Source of the DNA: Halobacteriales archaeon QH_10_65_19
Lineage (GTDB): Archaea; Halobacteriota; Halobacteria; Halobacteriales; Haloarculaceae
Direction: 5' to 3'
NCBI GenBank assembly: GCA_003022085.1
Contig: PXQK01000063.1
Location: 1 to 7,214 of the forward strand
Length of the DNA: 7,214 nt
In this document: in pieces, positions 1-5,542 of the stretch
How positions within the stretch are numbered: the first letter of the stretch is position 1
Layout of the letters: each line of letters begins with the position of its first letter
Program-made: the position numbers and the translations under genes
Notes under the pieces: generated by a model
The model's input: only the letters and a program-made list of their open reading frames with translations
Databases searched by the model: none
What the model was told of the DNA's origin: nothing

Positions 1-103
1 ACGATAGCTACGAGTATCGACCGTGAGACTCCCTGTGGGCGCGGTCCGGGCGTTCCGCGGCCGTCCGGTCGGCTGGCGGATCTCGATCACCCCGAGGTTC
101 GGA

Positions 104-637
104 TCAGCCGAAGTGTTCCTCGTAGAGGTCCTGTGCGTGTTCGATGGCGTCGTAGGCGGCCCCGCGGTCCTCCCAGCCCAGCGTCTCCGTCTCCTTGCTC
201 TCCTCTAGGTTCTTGTAGGTTTCGAAGAATTCACTGATCTCGTCTTTCTGCTGCCCGGTGAGGTCGTCGACGTCCTCAATGTGGTCATAACGCGGGTCCT
301 CTGTGGGGACGCCGATGACCTTGTCGTCTTTCTCGCCGTCATCGTCCATGCGCATCAGCGCGACCGGGCGTGTCTCGATGATACAGCCGGGGAACGTCTG
401 ATCCTCGACGAGTACCAGCACGTCGAAGGGATCCTCGTCGTCGTAGTACGACCGCGGAATGAACCCGTAGTCCGACGGGTAGTGGACGTTGCTGTGCAGC
501 ACCCGATCCAGCACGACACCCGGGACGTCCTTGTCGTACTCGTACTTGTTGCGTTCGCCTTTCAGGCACTCGACGACCGCGTATATCTCCTCGGGTGGGT
601 TCGGTCCAGTCTCGATATCTTCCCAGAGGTTCGTCAT
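104..637 (-). CDS. ppa: Inorganic pyrophosphatase, soluble family I
   Basis: Cytoplasmic Mg-dependent enzyme that hydrolyses pyrophosphate to two phosphates, pulling nucleic-acid, tRNA-charging and lipid synthesis forward. The 177-residue product has the normal length for a prokaryotic family I enzyme. The active-site set is visible: E23, the K31/E33 pair in NKYEYDK, R45, Y53 and Y57 in HYPSDYGFIP, the signature DEDPFD (D67, D69, D72), D104 and K106 in KDDKV, and Y141-K142. These correspond to E. coli E20, K29/E31, R43, Y51/Y55, D65/D67/D70, D102/K104 and Y141/K142. Many surface Asp and Glu residues fit a high-salt cytoplasm. The start at 637 gives the family N-terminus (MTNLWEDIETGPNPPEEIYA). 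It is monocistronic here and divergent from the PadR gene. The identification is very secure. Confidence 0.97.
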   Translation of the reverse strand: MTNLWEDIETGPNPPEEIYAVVECLKGERNKYEYDKDVPGVVLDRVLHSNVHYPSDYGFIPRSYYDDEDPFDVLVLVEDQTFPGCIIETRPVALMRMDDDGEKDDKVIGVPTEDPRYDHIEDVDDLTGQQKDEISEFFETYKNLEESKETETLGWEDRGAAYDAIEHAQDLYEEHFG

Positions 638-660
638 CGTCTTTCACTGCCGCCGGGATT

Positions 661-676
661 CAAAAACTACTTTCGG
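661..676 (-). promoter_or_regulatory. Candidate BRE/TATA of ppa
   Basis: Read on the minus strand this is CCGAAAGTAGTTTTTG: a purine-rich BRE-like CGAAA followed by an AT-rich TAGTTTTTG, centred about 28 bases before the ppa start codon. That spacing would give a leaderless or very short-leader transcript, common in haloarchaea. The TATA match is loose. Confidence 0.4.
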
Positions 677-806
677 TCTCAGCCGCTACCTGCTTCCGGG
701 AACACACTGGGTAGTGCTGCGATCCGGGGCGGCACATCCCCGTTTTGTCGGTTTCGGTCGGTACGTTCTTGACAACTAGAAAGCGATTTACCAAACGTTA
801 AGTGTC

Positions 807-819
807 TAGATGACATCTA
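807..819. promoter_or_regulatory. Candidate operator of the PadR gene (palindrome)
   Basis: TAGATG-A-CATCTA, a perfect 6-bp inverted repeat with one central base, ends 7 bases before the PadR start codon. AT-rich TATA-like stretches lie just upstream (TTTACC at 786-791 and GTTAAG at 797-802), so the palindrome would lie over or next to the transcription start. PadR proteins bind as dimers to short palindromes and often repress their own gene, so autoregulation is the natural inference. Binding itself cannot be seen from sequence. Confidence 0.45.
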
Positions 820-826
820 TCTAACC

Positions 827-1153
827 ATGTCAGAGGCACAATCGGTTGCTGACACACCCGGTATTGCGAAGGAACTCACAGCGTTCCAGCAAAACATTCT
901 CACTATTCTCGCGGAGGAGCCCCGGTACGGGCTGGCAATCAAGCGGGAGCTCGAATCCTACTACGACTCCGAGGTAAACCACGGCCGGCTGTACCCCAAT
1001 CTGGACGAACTCGTCGAGATGGGACTAGTCGAGAAGAGCGAACTCGACAAGCGGACCAACCAGTATGCACTCACCGACGAGGGGTACGAGGCGGTCCTCG
1101 ATCAACTGGGCTGGATGTTCAGCCGGATCGACTCCGAGACAACAGTCTTCTGA
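827..1153 (+). CDS. PadR-family winged-helix transcriptional regulator
   Basis: A 108-residue, single-domain DNA-binding protein. The PadR winged-helix core spans about residues 18-90: FQQNILTILAEEPRYGLAIK (helix 1 and the YG turn), the recognition region VNHGRLYPNLDELVEMGLVE, and the wing ending YALTDEGYEAV. The short C-terminus (LGWMFSRID) is helical and probably makes the dimer contact. PadR proteins usually act as repressors that respond to small ligands. No adjacent effector gene on the same strand reveals the target here. The ATG at 827 is preceded closely by the palindrome at 807-819, suggesting self-repression and a short leader. The last 52 bp overlap the 3' end of the convergent rnhA-operon protein gene. 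The family is certain; the regulon is unknown. Confidence 0.93.
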   Translation: MSEAQSVADTPGIAKELTAFQQNILTILAEEPRYGLAIKRELESYYDSEVNHGRLYPNLDELVEMGLVEKSELDKRTNQYALTDEGYEAVLDQLGWMFSRIDSETTVF

Positions 1154-1698
1154 TCGTCGCTCGGCCAGGCGTTCCGCGGGAAGTACTCTTCGCGGAACTC
1201 CGTCAGCTCCGCGGCAGTCAGCTTCCCGATCTGTTTGGCGTAGTGGTTGCTCGCAAAATCCGCCAGGGCGTGCACATTGTCGCCGTGGATCGGCCCGTGT
1301 TCGGCGGCGATCGTCTCCGCGAGTTCACGGTTGTGGTTTTCGACGACCTCCCACTCGTCGGTCTCGCCAGGACCCTCCAGCGGGCGCTCAGTCGCGCGGT
1401 CGACGTCATCGATCTGGTCGAGTTGGGCCGTACCGTCTCTGACCCACTCGCCGGGGTACAGCACGAGCGTGTCGCGGCCCTCCTCGCGGACGCGAGCCCG
1501 GAACCTGTGGTCGGACAGGATCGACGCCCGCCGGTCGCGGTACGCAGCGGCCTCGTTCGGGTCAACCGCTCGGCGGGCGCGGCGGGTAAGCAGCTCCGCC
1601 TCGTCGACAACGTTTGTGGGCAGTTCCGTATCTCTCTTTGTGCGGTTGTGCTCTCTCTTTTCCCTCCCGTCATCCGGCCGGTCCGTACCCTCAACCAT
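1102..1698 (-). CDS. rnhA-operon protein (haloarchaeal DUF7108-type)
   Basis: A 198-residue protein of a haloarchaea-specific family of unknown function that I recognise from its usual place directly after rnhA; the DUF7108 label is from memory. Visible features are a charged, probably disordered start (about residues 1-28), a helical stretch LPTNVVDEAELLTRRARRAV followed by EAAAYRDRR, a central strand region RFRARVREEGRDTLVLYPGE, and a conserved-looking C-terminal half with AAEHGPIHGDNVHALADFAS, NHYAKQIGKLTAAELTEFRE and EYFPRNAWPS. It has no membrane segment, zinc-binding cysteines or recognisable nucleotide-binding motif. Its ATG overlaps the rnhA stop by 8 bp (ATGGTTGA), so the two are cotranscribed and probably translationally coupled. 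That hints at a link to RNase H work, but this is inference. Its 3' end overlaps the PadR gene. Confidence 0.87.
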   Translation of the reverse strand: MVEGTDRPDDGREKREHNRTKRDTELPTNVVDEAELLTRRARRAVDPNEAAAYRDRRASILSDHRFRARVREEGRDTLVLYPGEWVRDGTAQLDQIDDVDRATERPLEGPGETDEWEVVENHNRELAETIAAEHGPIHGDNVHALADFASNHYAKQIGKLTAAELTEFREEYFPRNAWPSDDQKTVVSESIRLNIQPS

Positions 1699-2284
1699 TC
1701 TCGAACGCCTCGTTTGCCAGTTGGTCCGCGCGCTCGTTTATTTCCCTCGGAACGTGCGAGAGCGACCAGCCCTCGAAGCGGTCCAGGAGTTCGCGGGCGC
1801 GGACCCGCCGCTCCCGGAGCGCGGGGTCGTTGGTGTCCCACTCTCCACGGACCTGCTTGACGAGCAGTTCCGAGTCGCTGCGGAGCTCAACCTCGTCGAA
1901 GCCGTAGCTGTCGGCGACCTCTAAGGCGTGGAGAAATCCCTCGTACTCCGCGCGGTTGTTCGTGGTTTCGCCGATCCGCTTGCTCCCCTCGGTGACGATC
2001 CCGTCACCGGTGACGATAACCCAGCCGATGGCGGCTGGCCCCGGGTTTCCCCGCGAGGCGCCGTCGAAGTAGACGTGTGCGCGCCCGCCCTCCTCGCGCA
2101 GCAGGGCCGCGAGGCGCTCCACGTCCGTGCCCTGCACGACGACCTTCCCGTCGTAGGCGACCGCCGTCGCCCCTCGCTCGCTCGCGCGCCAGCGCTCGTG
2201 GTCGGTGTTGCCCGGCTCCACGTCGATTCCCGCCGCTTCGAGGCGGTCACGCGCCGTCTCGACGTCGCACTCGATAACCGGCAT
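1691..2284 (-). CDS. rnhA: Ribonuclease HI
   Basis: Endonuclease that cleaves the RNA strand of RNA:DNA hybrids, acting on R-loops and replication primers. It has 197 residues. The RNase H fold spans about residues 69-195, with catalytic D74 (VYFDGASRGNPGP), E113 (TTNNRAEYEGFLHALE), D137 (LRSDSELLVKQVRGEW) and D187 (EINERADQLANEAF). The short GEWDTNDPAL loop where E. coli has its basic protrusion matches the archaeal type, as in the characterised Halobacterium NRC-1 enzyme. Residues 1-65 form a separate N-terminal domain ending ATAVAYDGKVVVQGTDVERL, which resembles the N-terminal substrate-binding region of RNase HIII. The ATG at 2284 gives the expected N-terminus. It is first gene of a two-gene operon and is divergent from TFB. 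Confidence 0.95.
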   Translation of the reverse strand: MPVIECDVETARDRLEAAGIDVEPGNTDHERWRASERGATAVAYDGKVVVQGTDVERLAALLREEGGRAHVYFDGASRGNPGPAAIGWVIVTGDGIVTEGSKRIGETTNNRAEYEGFLHALEVADSYGFDEVELRSDSELLVKQVRGEWDTNDPALRERRVRARELLDRFEGWSLSHVPREINERADQLANEAFENG

Positions 2285-2303
2285 TGACGGTTACGTCACC
2301 ATC

Positions 2304-2330
2304 GTATCCCTTGTATCCTTTTCGGTATCC
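2304..2330. repeat. Three GTATCC repeats upstream of rnhA
   Basis: GTATCC occurs at 2304-2309, 2313-2318 and 2325-2330 (GGATAC on the rnhA sense strand), all within 46 bases of the rnhA start codon. The middle and outer copies lie beside CCGAAAAG, a BRE-like stretch, so this interval probably contains the rnhA promoter. Whether the repeats are regulatory is unknown. Confidence 0.4.
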
Positions 2331-2407
2331 CACGTCGTCAGCAGCACTACCCCACCGACTCCTGGCGTTTTTCGTCTCGGACGCATCATCCTGTGTGCGC
2401 CGAGGCC

Positions 2408-2435
2408 ACAAAATACTTACCAAGGATTTAAGTCC
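2408..2435 (+). promoter_or_regulatory. Candidate promoter of tfb
   Basis: An AT-rich segment in otherwise GC-rich DNA, with ACAAAATACTTACC followed by GGATTTAAGTCC. The TTTAAG at 2427-2432 is centred about 32 bases before the TFB ATG, placing transcription start near 2456-2457, only a few bases before the start codon. This predicts an almost leaderless mRNA. The better-looking TATAAAAA at 2450-2457 lies too close to the start codon to drive this gene. Confidence 0.45.
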
Positions 2436-2461
2436 GTCTATCAGACTACTATAAAAATGCG

Positions 2462-3427
2462 ATGACACGGTCCAGCCGCCAGCGGGAGCGCGAGCCAGAG
2501 AGGACAACAGACCAAAGCGAGACCGAGGGAGTTCGTGAATGTTCCGAATGTGGGTCGGAAAACCTGATCAAAGATTCTGACCGGGGCGAACTCATCTGCG
2601 ACAACTGTGGCCTGGTAGTCGAAGAAGGGAACATCGATCCAGGGCCCGAGTGGCGTGCATTCAACCACCAGGAGCGCCAGGAGAAGTCACGCGTCGGCGC
2701 GCCGACGACGCAGACGATGCACGACAAGGGGTTGACCACAACTATCGACTGGAAGGACAAAGACGCCTACGGCCGCTCGATTTCGTCGAAGAAGCGGAGC
2801 CAGATGCACCGGCTGCGCAAGTGGCAAGAGCGCATCAGGACGAAGGACGCGGGGGAACGGAACCTCCAGTTCGCACTCTCCGAGATCGACAGGATGGCGT
2901 CGGCACTCGGCGTCCCGCGGTCGGTCCGGGAGGTCGCGTCAGTGATCTACCGGCGGGCGCTCAAAGAGGACCTCATCCGCGGCCGATCGATCGAGGGCGT
3001 CGCGACGAGCGCGCTGTACGCCGCCTGTCGCAAGGAGGGGATCCCGCGGAGTCTCGAAGAGATTTCCGACGTATCACGCGTCGAACGCAAGGAGATCGGG
3101 CGCACCTACCGGTACATCTCACAGGAACTCGGCCTGGAGATGGAGCCGGTCGATCCAAAGAAGTACGTACCGCGGTTCTGCTCCGAACTCGACCTCTCGG
3201 AGGAGGTACAGACGAAGGCAAACGAGATCATCGAAACGACCGCCGAGGAGGGGCTTCTCTCCGGGAAATCCCCGACAGGCTACGCGGCGGCGGCGATCTA
3301 CGCCGCCTCGCTTCTGTGTAACGAAAAGAAGACACAGCGCGAAGTGGCCGACGTCGCACAGGTCACCGAAGTGACGATCCGGAACCGCTACCAGGAACAG
3401 ATCGAGGCGATGGGTATCCACAGCTGA
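2462..3427 (+). CDS. tfb: Transcription initiation factor IIB (TFB)
   Basis: General archaeal initiation factor that bridges TBP-bound TATA/BRE DNA and RNA polymerase. It is full length at 321 residues. A zinc ribbon has C27, C30, C46 and C49 (CSECGSENL ... [10 protein letters not shown]). The B-reader/linker follows with [10 protein letters not shown], then [20 protein letters not shown] and [19 protein letters not shown]. Cyclin repeat 1 spans about 134-219 and repeat 2 about 232-315, ending in a helix-turn-helix [18 protein letters not shown] that contacts BRE. Haloarchaea carry several TFBs with partly specialised promoters. The divergent rnhA neighbour matches, from memory, the tfbG-rnhA arrangement of Halobacterium NRC-1, so this may be the TfbG orthologue. 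Its stop codon lies inside a 7-bp hairpin (3419-3437). The family is certain; the paralogue assignment is tentative. Confidence 0.98.
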   Translation: MTRSSRQREREPERTTDQSETEGVRECSECGSENLIKDSDRGELICDNCGLVVEEGNIDPGPEWRAFNHQERQEKSRVGAPTTQTMHDKGLTTTIDWKDKDAYGRSISSKKRSQMHRLRKWQERIRTKDAGERNLQFALSEIDRMASALGVPRSVREVASVIYRRALKEDLIRGRSIEGVATSALYAACRKEGIPRSLEEISDVSRVERKEIGRTYRYISQELGLEMEPVDPKKYVPRFCSELDLSEEVQTKANEIIETTAEEGLLSGKSPTGYAAAAIYAASLLCNEKKTQREVADVAQVTEVTIRNRYQEQIEAMGIHS

Positions 3428-3437
3428 GAGAGCTGTG
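3419..3437 (+). terminator. Hairpin across the tfb stop codon
   Basis: CACAGCT-GAGAG-AGCTGTG: a perfect 7-bp stem with a 5-base loop containing the end of the TGA stop. No T-run follows, so it is not a typical archaeal terminator. It could instead be an mRNA 3'-end structure between the convergent tfb and hsp20 genes. Confidence 0.25.
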
Positions 3438-3472
3438 CTCCGGTAGACAGTTGACAGCGTCGGGAGCGCGGG

Positions 3473-3850
3473 TCAGGAGCTAGGGGCCTCGATCTCGATC
3501 TCTTCGCCGGAGGCGCCGACGCCTTCGATCGGCAGCCGGACCTCGAGGATGCCGTTGGTGTACTCGACGAAGATCTCGTCCGCAGCGACCTCCTCGGGGA
3601 AGCGGAAGCGCTGGTGGAAGGTCCGGCGTTCGCCACGGCTCTCGTCCTCATGCTGTGTGGCGATGTTGAGGACGCCGTTGTCCCAGGAGACGGTCACCTC
3701 TTCGGGATCGTATTCCGGCAGCTTGACGCTGAGGACGAACTCCTCGTCTTCCTCGTACAGTTCGTACTCGTTACCGCCGGTCTTGACCAGCTGGCTCGGG
3801 AAGTAGAGTCCCTGTATCCACGATGTCGGTGCGGTTCGTGGGAGTGCCAT
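3473..3850 (-). CDS. hsp20: Hsp20 / alpha-crystallin small heat-shock protein
   Basis: ATP-independent holdase chaperone that binds unfolding proteins as a large oligomer in the cytoplasm. It has 125 residues, on the short side but complete. The N-terminal arm is about 1-27 (MALPRTAPTSWIQGLYFPSQ). The alpha-crystallin domain is about 28-108, with strands ELYEEDEEFVLSVKLPEYDP, EEVTVSWDNGVLNIATQHED, the linker region RRTFHQRFRFPEEV and the signature TNGILEVRLPI. The C-terminal IEI at 118-120 is the I-x-I motif that docks into a neighbouring subunit. A Shine-Dalgarno GAGGTGA (3857-3863) sits six bases before the ATG, so this gene has a leader, unlike its neighbours. Its TATA box lies within nested inverted repeats at 3888-3917. 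It converges on tfb and follows the stress gene usp. Confidence 0.95.
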   Translation of the reverse strand: MALPRTAPTSWIQGLYFPSQLVKTGGNEYELYEEDEEFVLSVKLPEYDPEEVTVSWDNGVLNIATQHEDESRGERRTFHQRFRFPEEVAADEIFVEYTNGILEVRLPIEGVGASGEEIEIEAPSS

Positions 3851-3887
3851 TACTGTTCACCTCGATCCAGTATTAATTACATTTGCG

Positions 3888-3917
3888 GTTCTATTTGAAC
3901 TATTTAAGTAGTAGTTC
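3888..3917 (-). promoter_or_regulatory. hsp20 promoter with nested GTTC/GAAC inverted repeats
   Basis: On the minus strand CTTAAATAG (3900-3908) is a good TATA box. It would start transcription near 3877, giving a leader of about 27 bases that includes the GAGGTGA ribosome site. On the plus strand three half-sites surround it: GTTC at 3888-3891, GAAC at 3897-3900 and GTTC at 3914-3917. The outer pair extends to GAACTA (3897-3902) and TAGTTC (3912-3917), a perfect 6-bp inverted repeat with a 9-base spacer across the TATA box. A repressor binding here would block TBP/TFB. Confidence 0.5.
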
Positions 3918-3922
3918 GGCGG

Positions 3923-4342
3923 TCACTTCACCACAGTCACGGGGACAGACGACCCGCGGACGACCTGTTTCGTGACGTTGCCGGAGAGGAGTGTCTCGGT
4001 GAAGCCGCCGCTGTGGCTTCCCAGGACGACGAGGTCGAAGTTGCGTGCGTGGTCGACGATAGTGTCGCCGGGTTTGCCGACGGCGACGGCGGTCTCGATG
4101 TCGACGCCGGCCTCGTCTGCCAGCTCGTGGGCCACCTCGAACACGTCCCTTGCCTGCTCGGAGACCGCCTCCTGCGTGTCGCTCTCGATGGCCATCCCCA
4201 TCGCCTCGGCCATCATCGGCGAAGCCTCCCCTGCGACGTACAACACGGTGAGCGCCGCGTCGCCGTGGACCGCTAGAGCGTACTCGAGTGCGTCCCTGGC
4301 CGGCGGAGAGTCGTCGATCGGGACCAGCACCTGACTGATCAT
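3923..4342 (-). CDS. Universal stress protein, UspA fold
   Basis: A 139-residue single Usp domain, the usual length. It begins with the strand MISQVLVPIDDSPPARDALE, in which D10 normally contacts the nucleotide. It continues with LTVLYVAGEA, an insert helix, IETAVAVGKPGDTIVDHARN, and ends NFDLVVLGSHSGG...SSVPVTVVK. The ATP-loop consensus of MJ0577-type proteins is G-x2-G-x9-G-S/T. Here it reads GSHSGGFTETLLSGNVTKQV, with S111 where the second Gly is expected and N122 in place of Ser/Thr, so nucleotide binding may be weakened or altered. Usp proteins are cytoplasmic stress factors of poorly defined biochemistry. The gene has its own promoter (4366-4372) and lies just upstream of hsp20, same strand, 72 bp apart. 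Confidence 0.94.
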   Translation of the reverse strand: MISQVLVPIDDSPPARDALEYALAVHGDAALTVLYVAGEASPMMAEAMGMAIESDTQEAVSEQARDVFEVAHELADEAGVDIETAVAVGKPGDTIVDHARNFDLVVLGSHSGGFTETLLSGNVTKQVVRGSSVPVTVVK

Positions 4343-4365
4343 AGATGGCGAATGGTACGAGACGG

Positions 4366-4372
4366 TATAAAA
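4366..4372 (-). promoter_or_regulatory. TATA box of the usp gene
   Basis: Minus strand TTTTATA within CACCTTTTATACCG, centred 27 bases upstream of the usp ATG. This is the canonical archaeal spacing for a leaderless transcript that begins at or near the start codon. It is the strongest TATA match in the window. Confidence 0.65.
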
Positions 4373-4565
4373 GGTGGGTCCGGAGGCAACCGGCTTCGTG
4401 CAGTCACCCTGGCGGGACAGTGTCGCCCCGGCAGTACGGGGTCACATCCACCCGGACGTGACTTCGAGATCTTTTTCCGTACCGCTTGATATTCTCCGGG
4501 TAATACCATGCGAGTACCGAGAGACGAAGCAGTGAGCGAGGACTCGAGTGCAGGGGGTGGAAGTG

Positions 4566-4682
4566 ATGCCGAAGGTGAGCGTCGAGATCCCGGCAGAGCT
4601 GCTCGCTGATCTCGACGAGCGCCACGGGCGGCTCGACCCGGACCCCGACGACGGGCTGGAGGGAGGGGATGGCGACAGATAG
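4566..4682 (+). CDS. Small 38-codon ORF overlapping the transporter start
   Basis: ATG at 4566 (GTG also at 4563) encodes a 38-residue peptide beginning MPKVSVEIPAELLADLDERH and ending in an acidic glycine-rich tail. The first 20 residues look like the strand and first helix of a ribbon-helix-helix DNA-binding protein, but the second helix is missing. It could therefore be a remnant, a micro-protein or chance. Its last 14 bp overlap the start of the transporter gene, and that gene's ribosome site lies inside it, which would allow translational coupling. The region 4373-4565 upstream holds no other gene I can support; a 33-codon ORF from 4508 looks random. Confidence 0.35.
   Translation: MPKVSVEIPAELLADLDERHGRLDPDPDDGLEGGDGDR
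4658..4662 (+). promoter_or_regulatory. Ribosome binding site of the transporter gene
   Basis: GGAGG six bases before the ATG at 4669, within the purine run GGAGGGAGGGG. It supports the chosen start and shows that this gene is translated from a leadered or polycistronic message. Confidence 0.6.
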
Positions 4683-5376
4683 CCGGCAGGCGACGCTCGC
4701 GGTGCCGCAGCTCTCGCTTGTCGCGCTGTTCGTCACCGGGCTGGTAACGGCGCAGGTTACCGCATCGAAGGTCGTCGCGGTCGGGATACCGGTGTCGCTG
4801 CCGCTGACGGGCGACCTGATCACCGTGCCGGCGGCGGTGTTCGCCTACGCAATTACGTTTTTCGCCTCTGACTGTTACACGGAGCTGTACGGCAGGCGGG
4901 CGGCGCAGGCGCTGGTCAACGTTGCCTTTGCGATGAACTTCGTGTTGCTCGGGCTGGTCTGGCTGGCGGTCGCCGCGCCGACGTTCGAGTTCTCGCCGGT
5001 CGCCCAGGGGCCGTTCGCCGAGACACTCGGAGCGAGTACTGGCGTTGTCGCCGGCAGCCTGCTGGCGTATGTCGTCAGCCAGAACTGGGACGTGCTCGTC
5101 TTCCACCGGCTCAAGGAACGAACGTCGGGCCGGTGGCTGTGGCTGCGCAACATCGTCTCGACGGCCAGCAGCCAGCTCGTCGACACTGTCATCTTCATCG
5201 TCGTCGCGTTTGCCCTCTTTCAAGGGCTGTCCACGGACGAGGGACTCGGACTGATCGTCGGCCAGTACCTGTTCAAGCTCGCACTGGTTGGGCTGGACAC
5301 CCCCGTTGTCTACCTGGTCGTTGGCGTCATCCGGTCGCGTGCCGGGCTGGCATCTGCAGAGTCCGAACCGGCGTGA
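4669..5376 (+). CDS. YhhQ/VUT-family 7-deazapurine (queuosine precursor) transporter
   Basis: A 235-residue integral membrane protein. Six hydrophobic helices are visible: about 15-38, 52-70, 81-103, 121-146, 163-186 and 193-221. Family marks include the polar ASDCYTELYG after helix 2, DVLVFHRLKER before helix 5, and WLRNIVSTASSQLVDTVIF in helix 5 with its buried Gln and Asp. Bacterial YhhQ (TIGR00697, old name DUF165) imports preQ0/preQ1. Archaea do not make queuosine but use preQ0 for archaeosine at tRNA position 15, so the likely cargo here is preQ0 salvaged for archaeosine. That substrate is inference; no tgt or other queuosine/archaeosine gene lies in the window. The start is supported by GGAGG at 4658. 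The acidic tail SAESEPA is typical of haloarchaea. Confidence 0.88.
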   Translation: MATDSRQATLAVPQLSLVALFVTGLVTAQVTASKVVAVGIPVSLPLTGDLITVPAAVFAYAITFFASDCYTELYGRRAAQALVNVAFAMNFVLLGLVWLAVAAPTFEFSPVAQGPFAETLGASTGVVAGSLLAYVVSQNWDVLVFHRLKERTSGRWLWLRNIVSTASSQLVDTVIFIVVAFALFQGLSTDEGLGLIVGQYLFKLALVGLDTPVVYLVVGVIRSRAGLASAESEPA

Positions 5377-5542
5377 CGCTGCTCCCGTGGGTCCCGGGCT
5401 CGTGCTGGCAGTCCCGGTTCGTGATATTACCGTGCAACACAATTCCCATCGCTTGGCAGTGTCTCACGGAAACCGCTTTCGGCTACACCCGCCTGTCCTG
5501 CCAGCCGACAGACCGATGTGATCGCAGCCCTTAGTAACGGCG

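Noticed and set aside
1..103. Possible C-terminal tail (reading DSYEYRP then stop at 24-26) or other gene end at the left edge
   Set aside because: Only about eight codons are in the window. Nothing distinguishes it from chance, and the rest of 1-103 shows no motif.
1243..1924. Two overlapping plus-strand ORFs of more than 200 codons
   Set aside because: They are antisense to rnhA and its operon partner, both recognisable families on the minus strand.
2450..2457. TATAAAAA as the tfb promoter
   Set aside because: It is only 4-12 bases before the TFB ATG, so transcription would start inside the gene, and the next in-frame Met lies beyond the zinc ribbon.
4508..4609. 33-codon ORF starting MRVPRDEAVSED
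   Set aside because: Low-complexity Gly/Arg/Asp sequence with no motif and no convincing promoter. The overlapping 4566 ORF is the better candidate.
4339..5442. 367-codon minus-strand ORF opposite the transporter
   Set aside because: Arg/Pro/Gln-rich shadow of a clear six-helix membrane protein. Long stop-free antisense frames are common in GC-rich haloarchaeal DNA.
5377..5542. Promoter or gene in the gap before the TraB-like ORF
   Set aside because: CCTTAGTAAC near 5528-5538 is AT-rich but too close to the ATG at 5543. I see no other TATA box, hairpin or coding signal.
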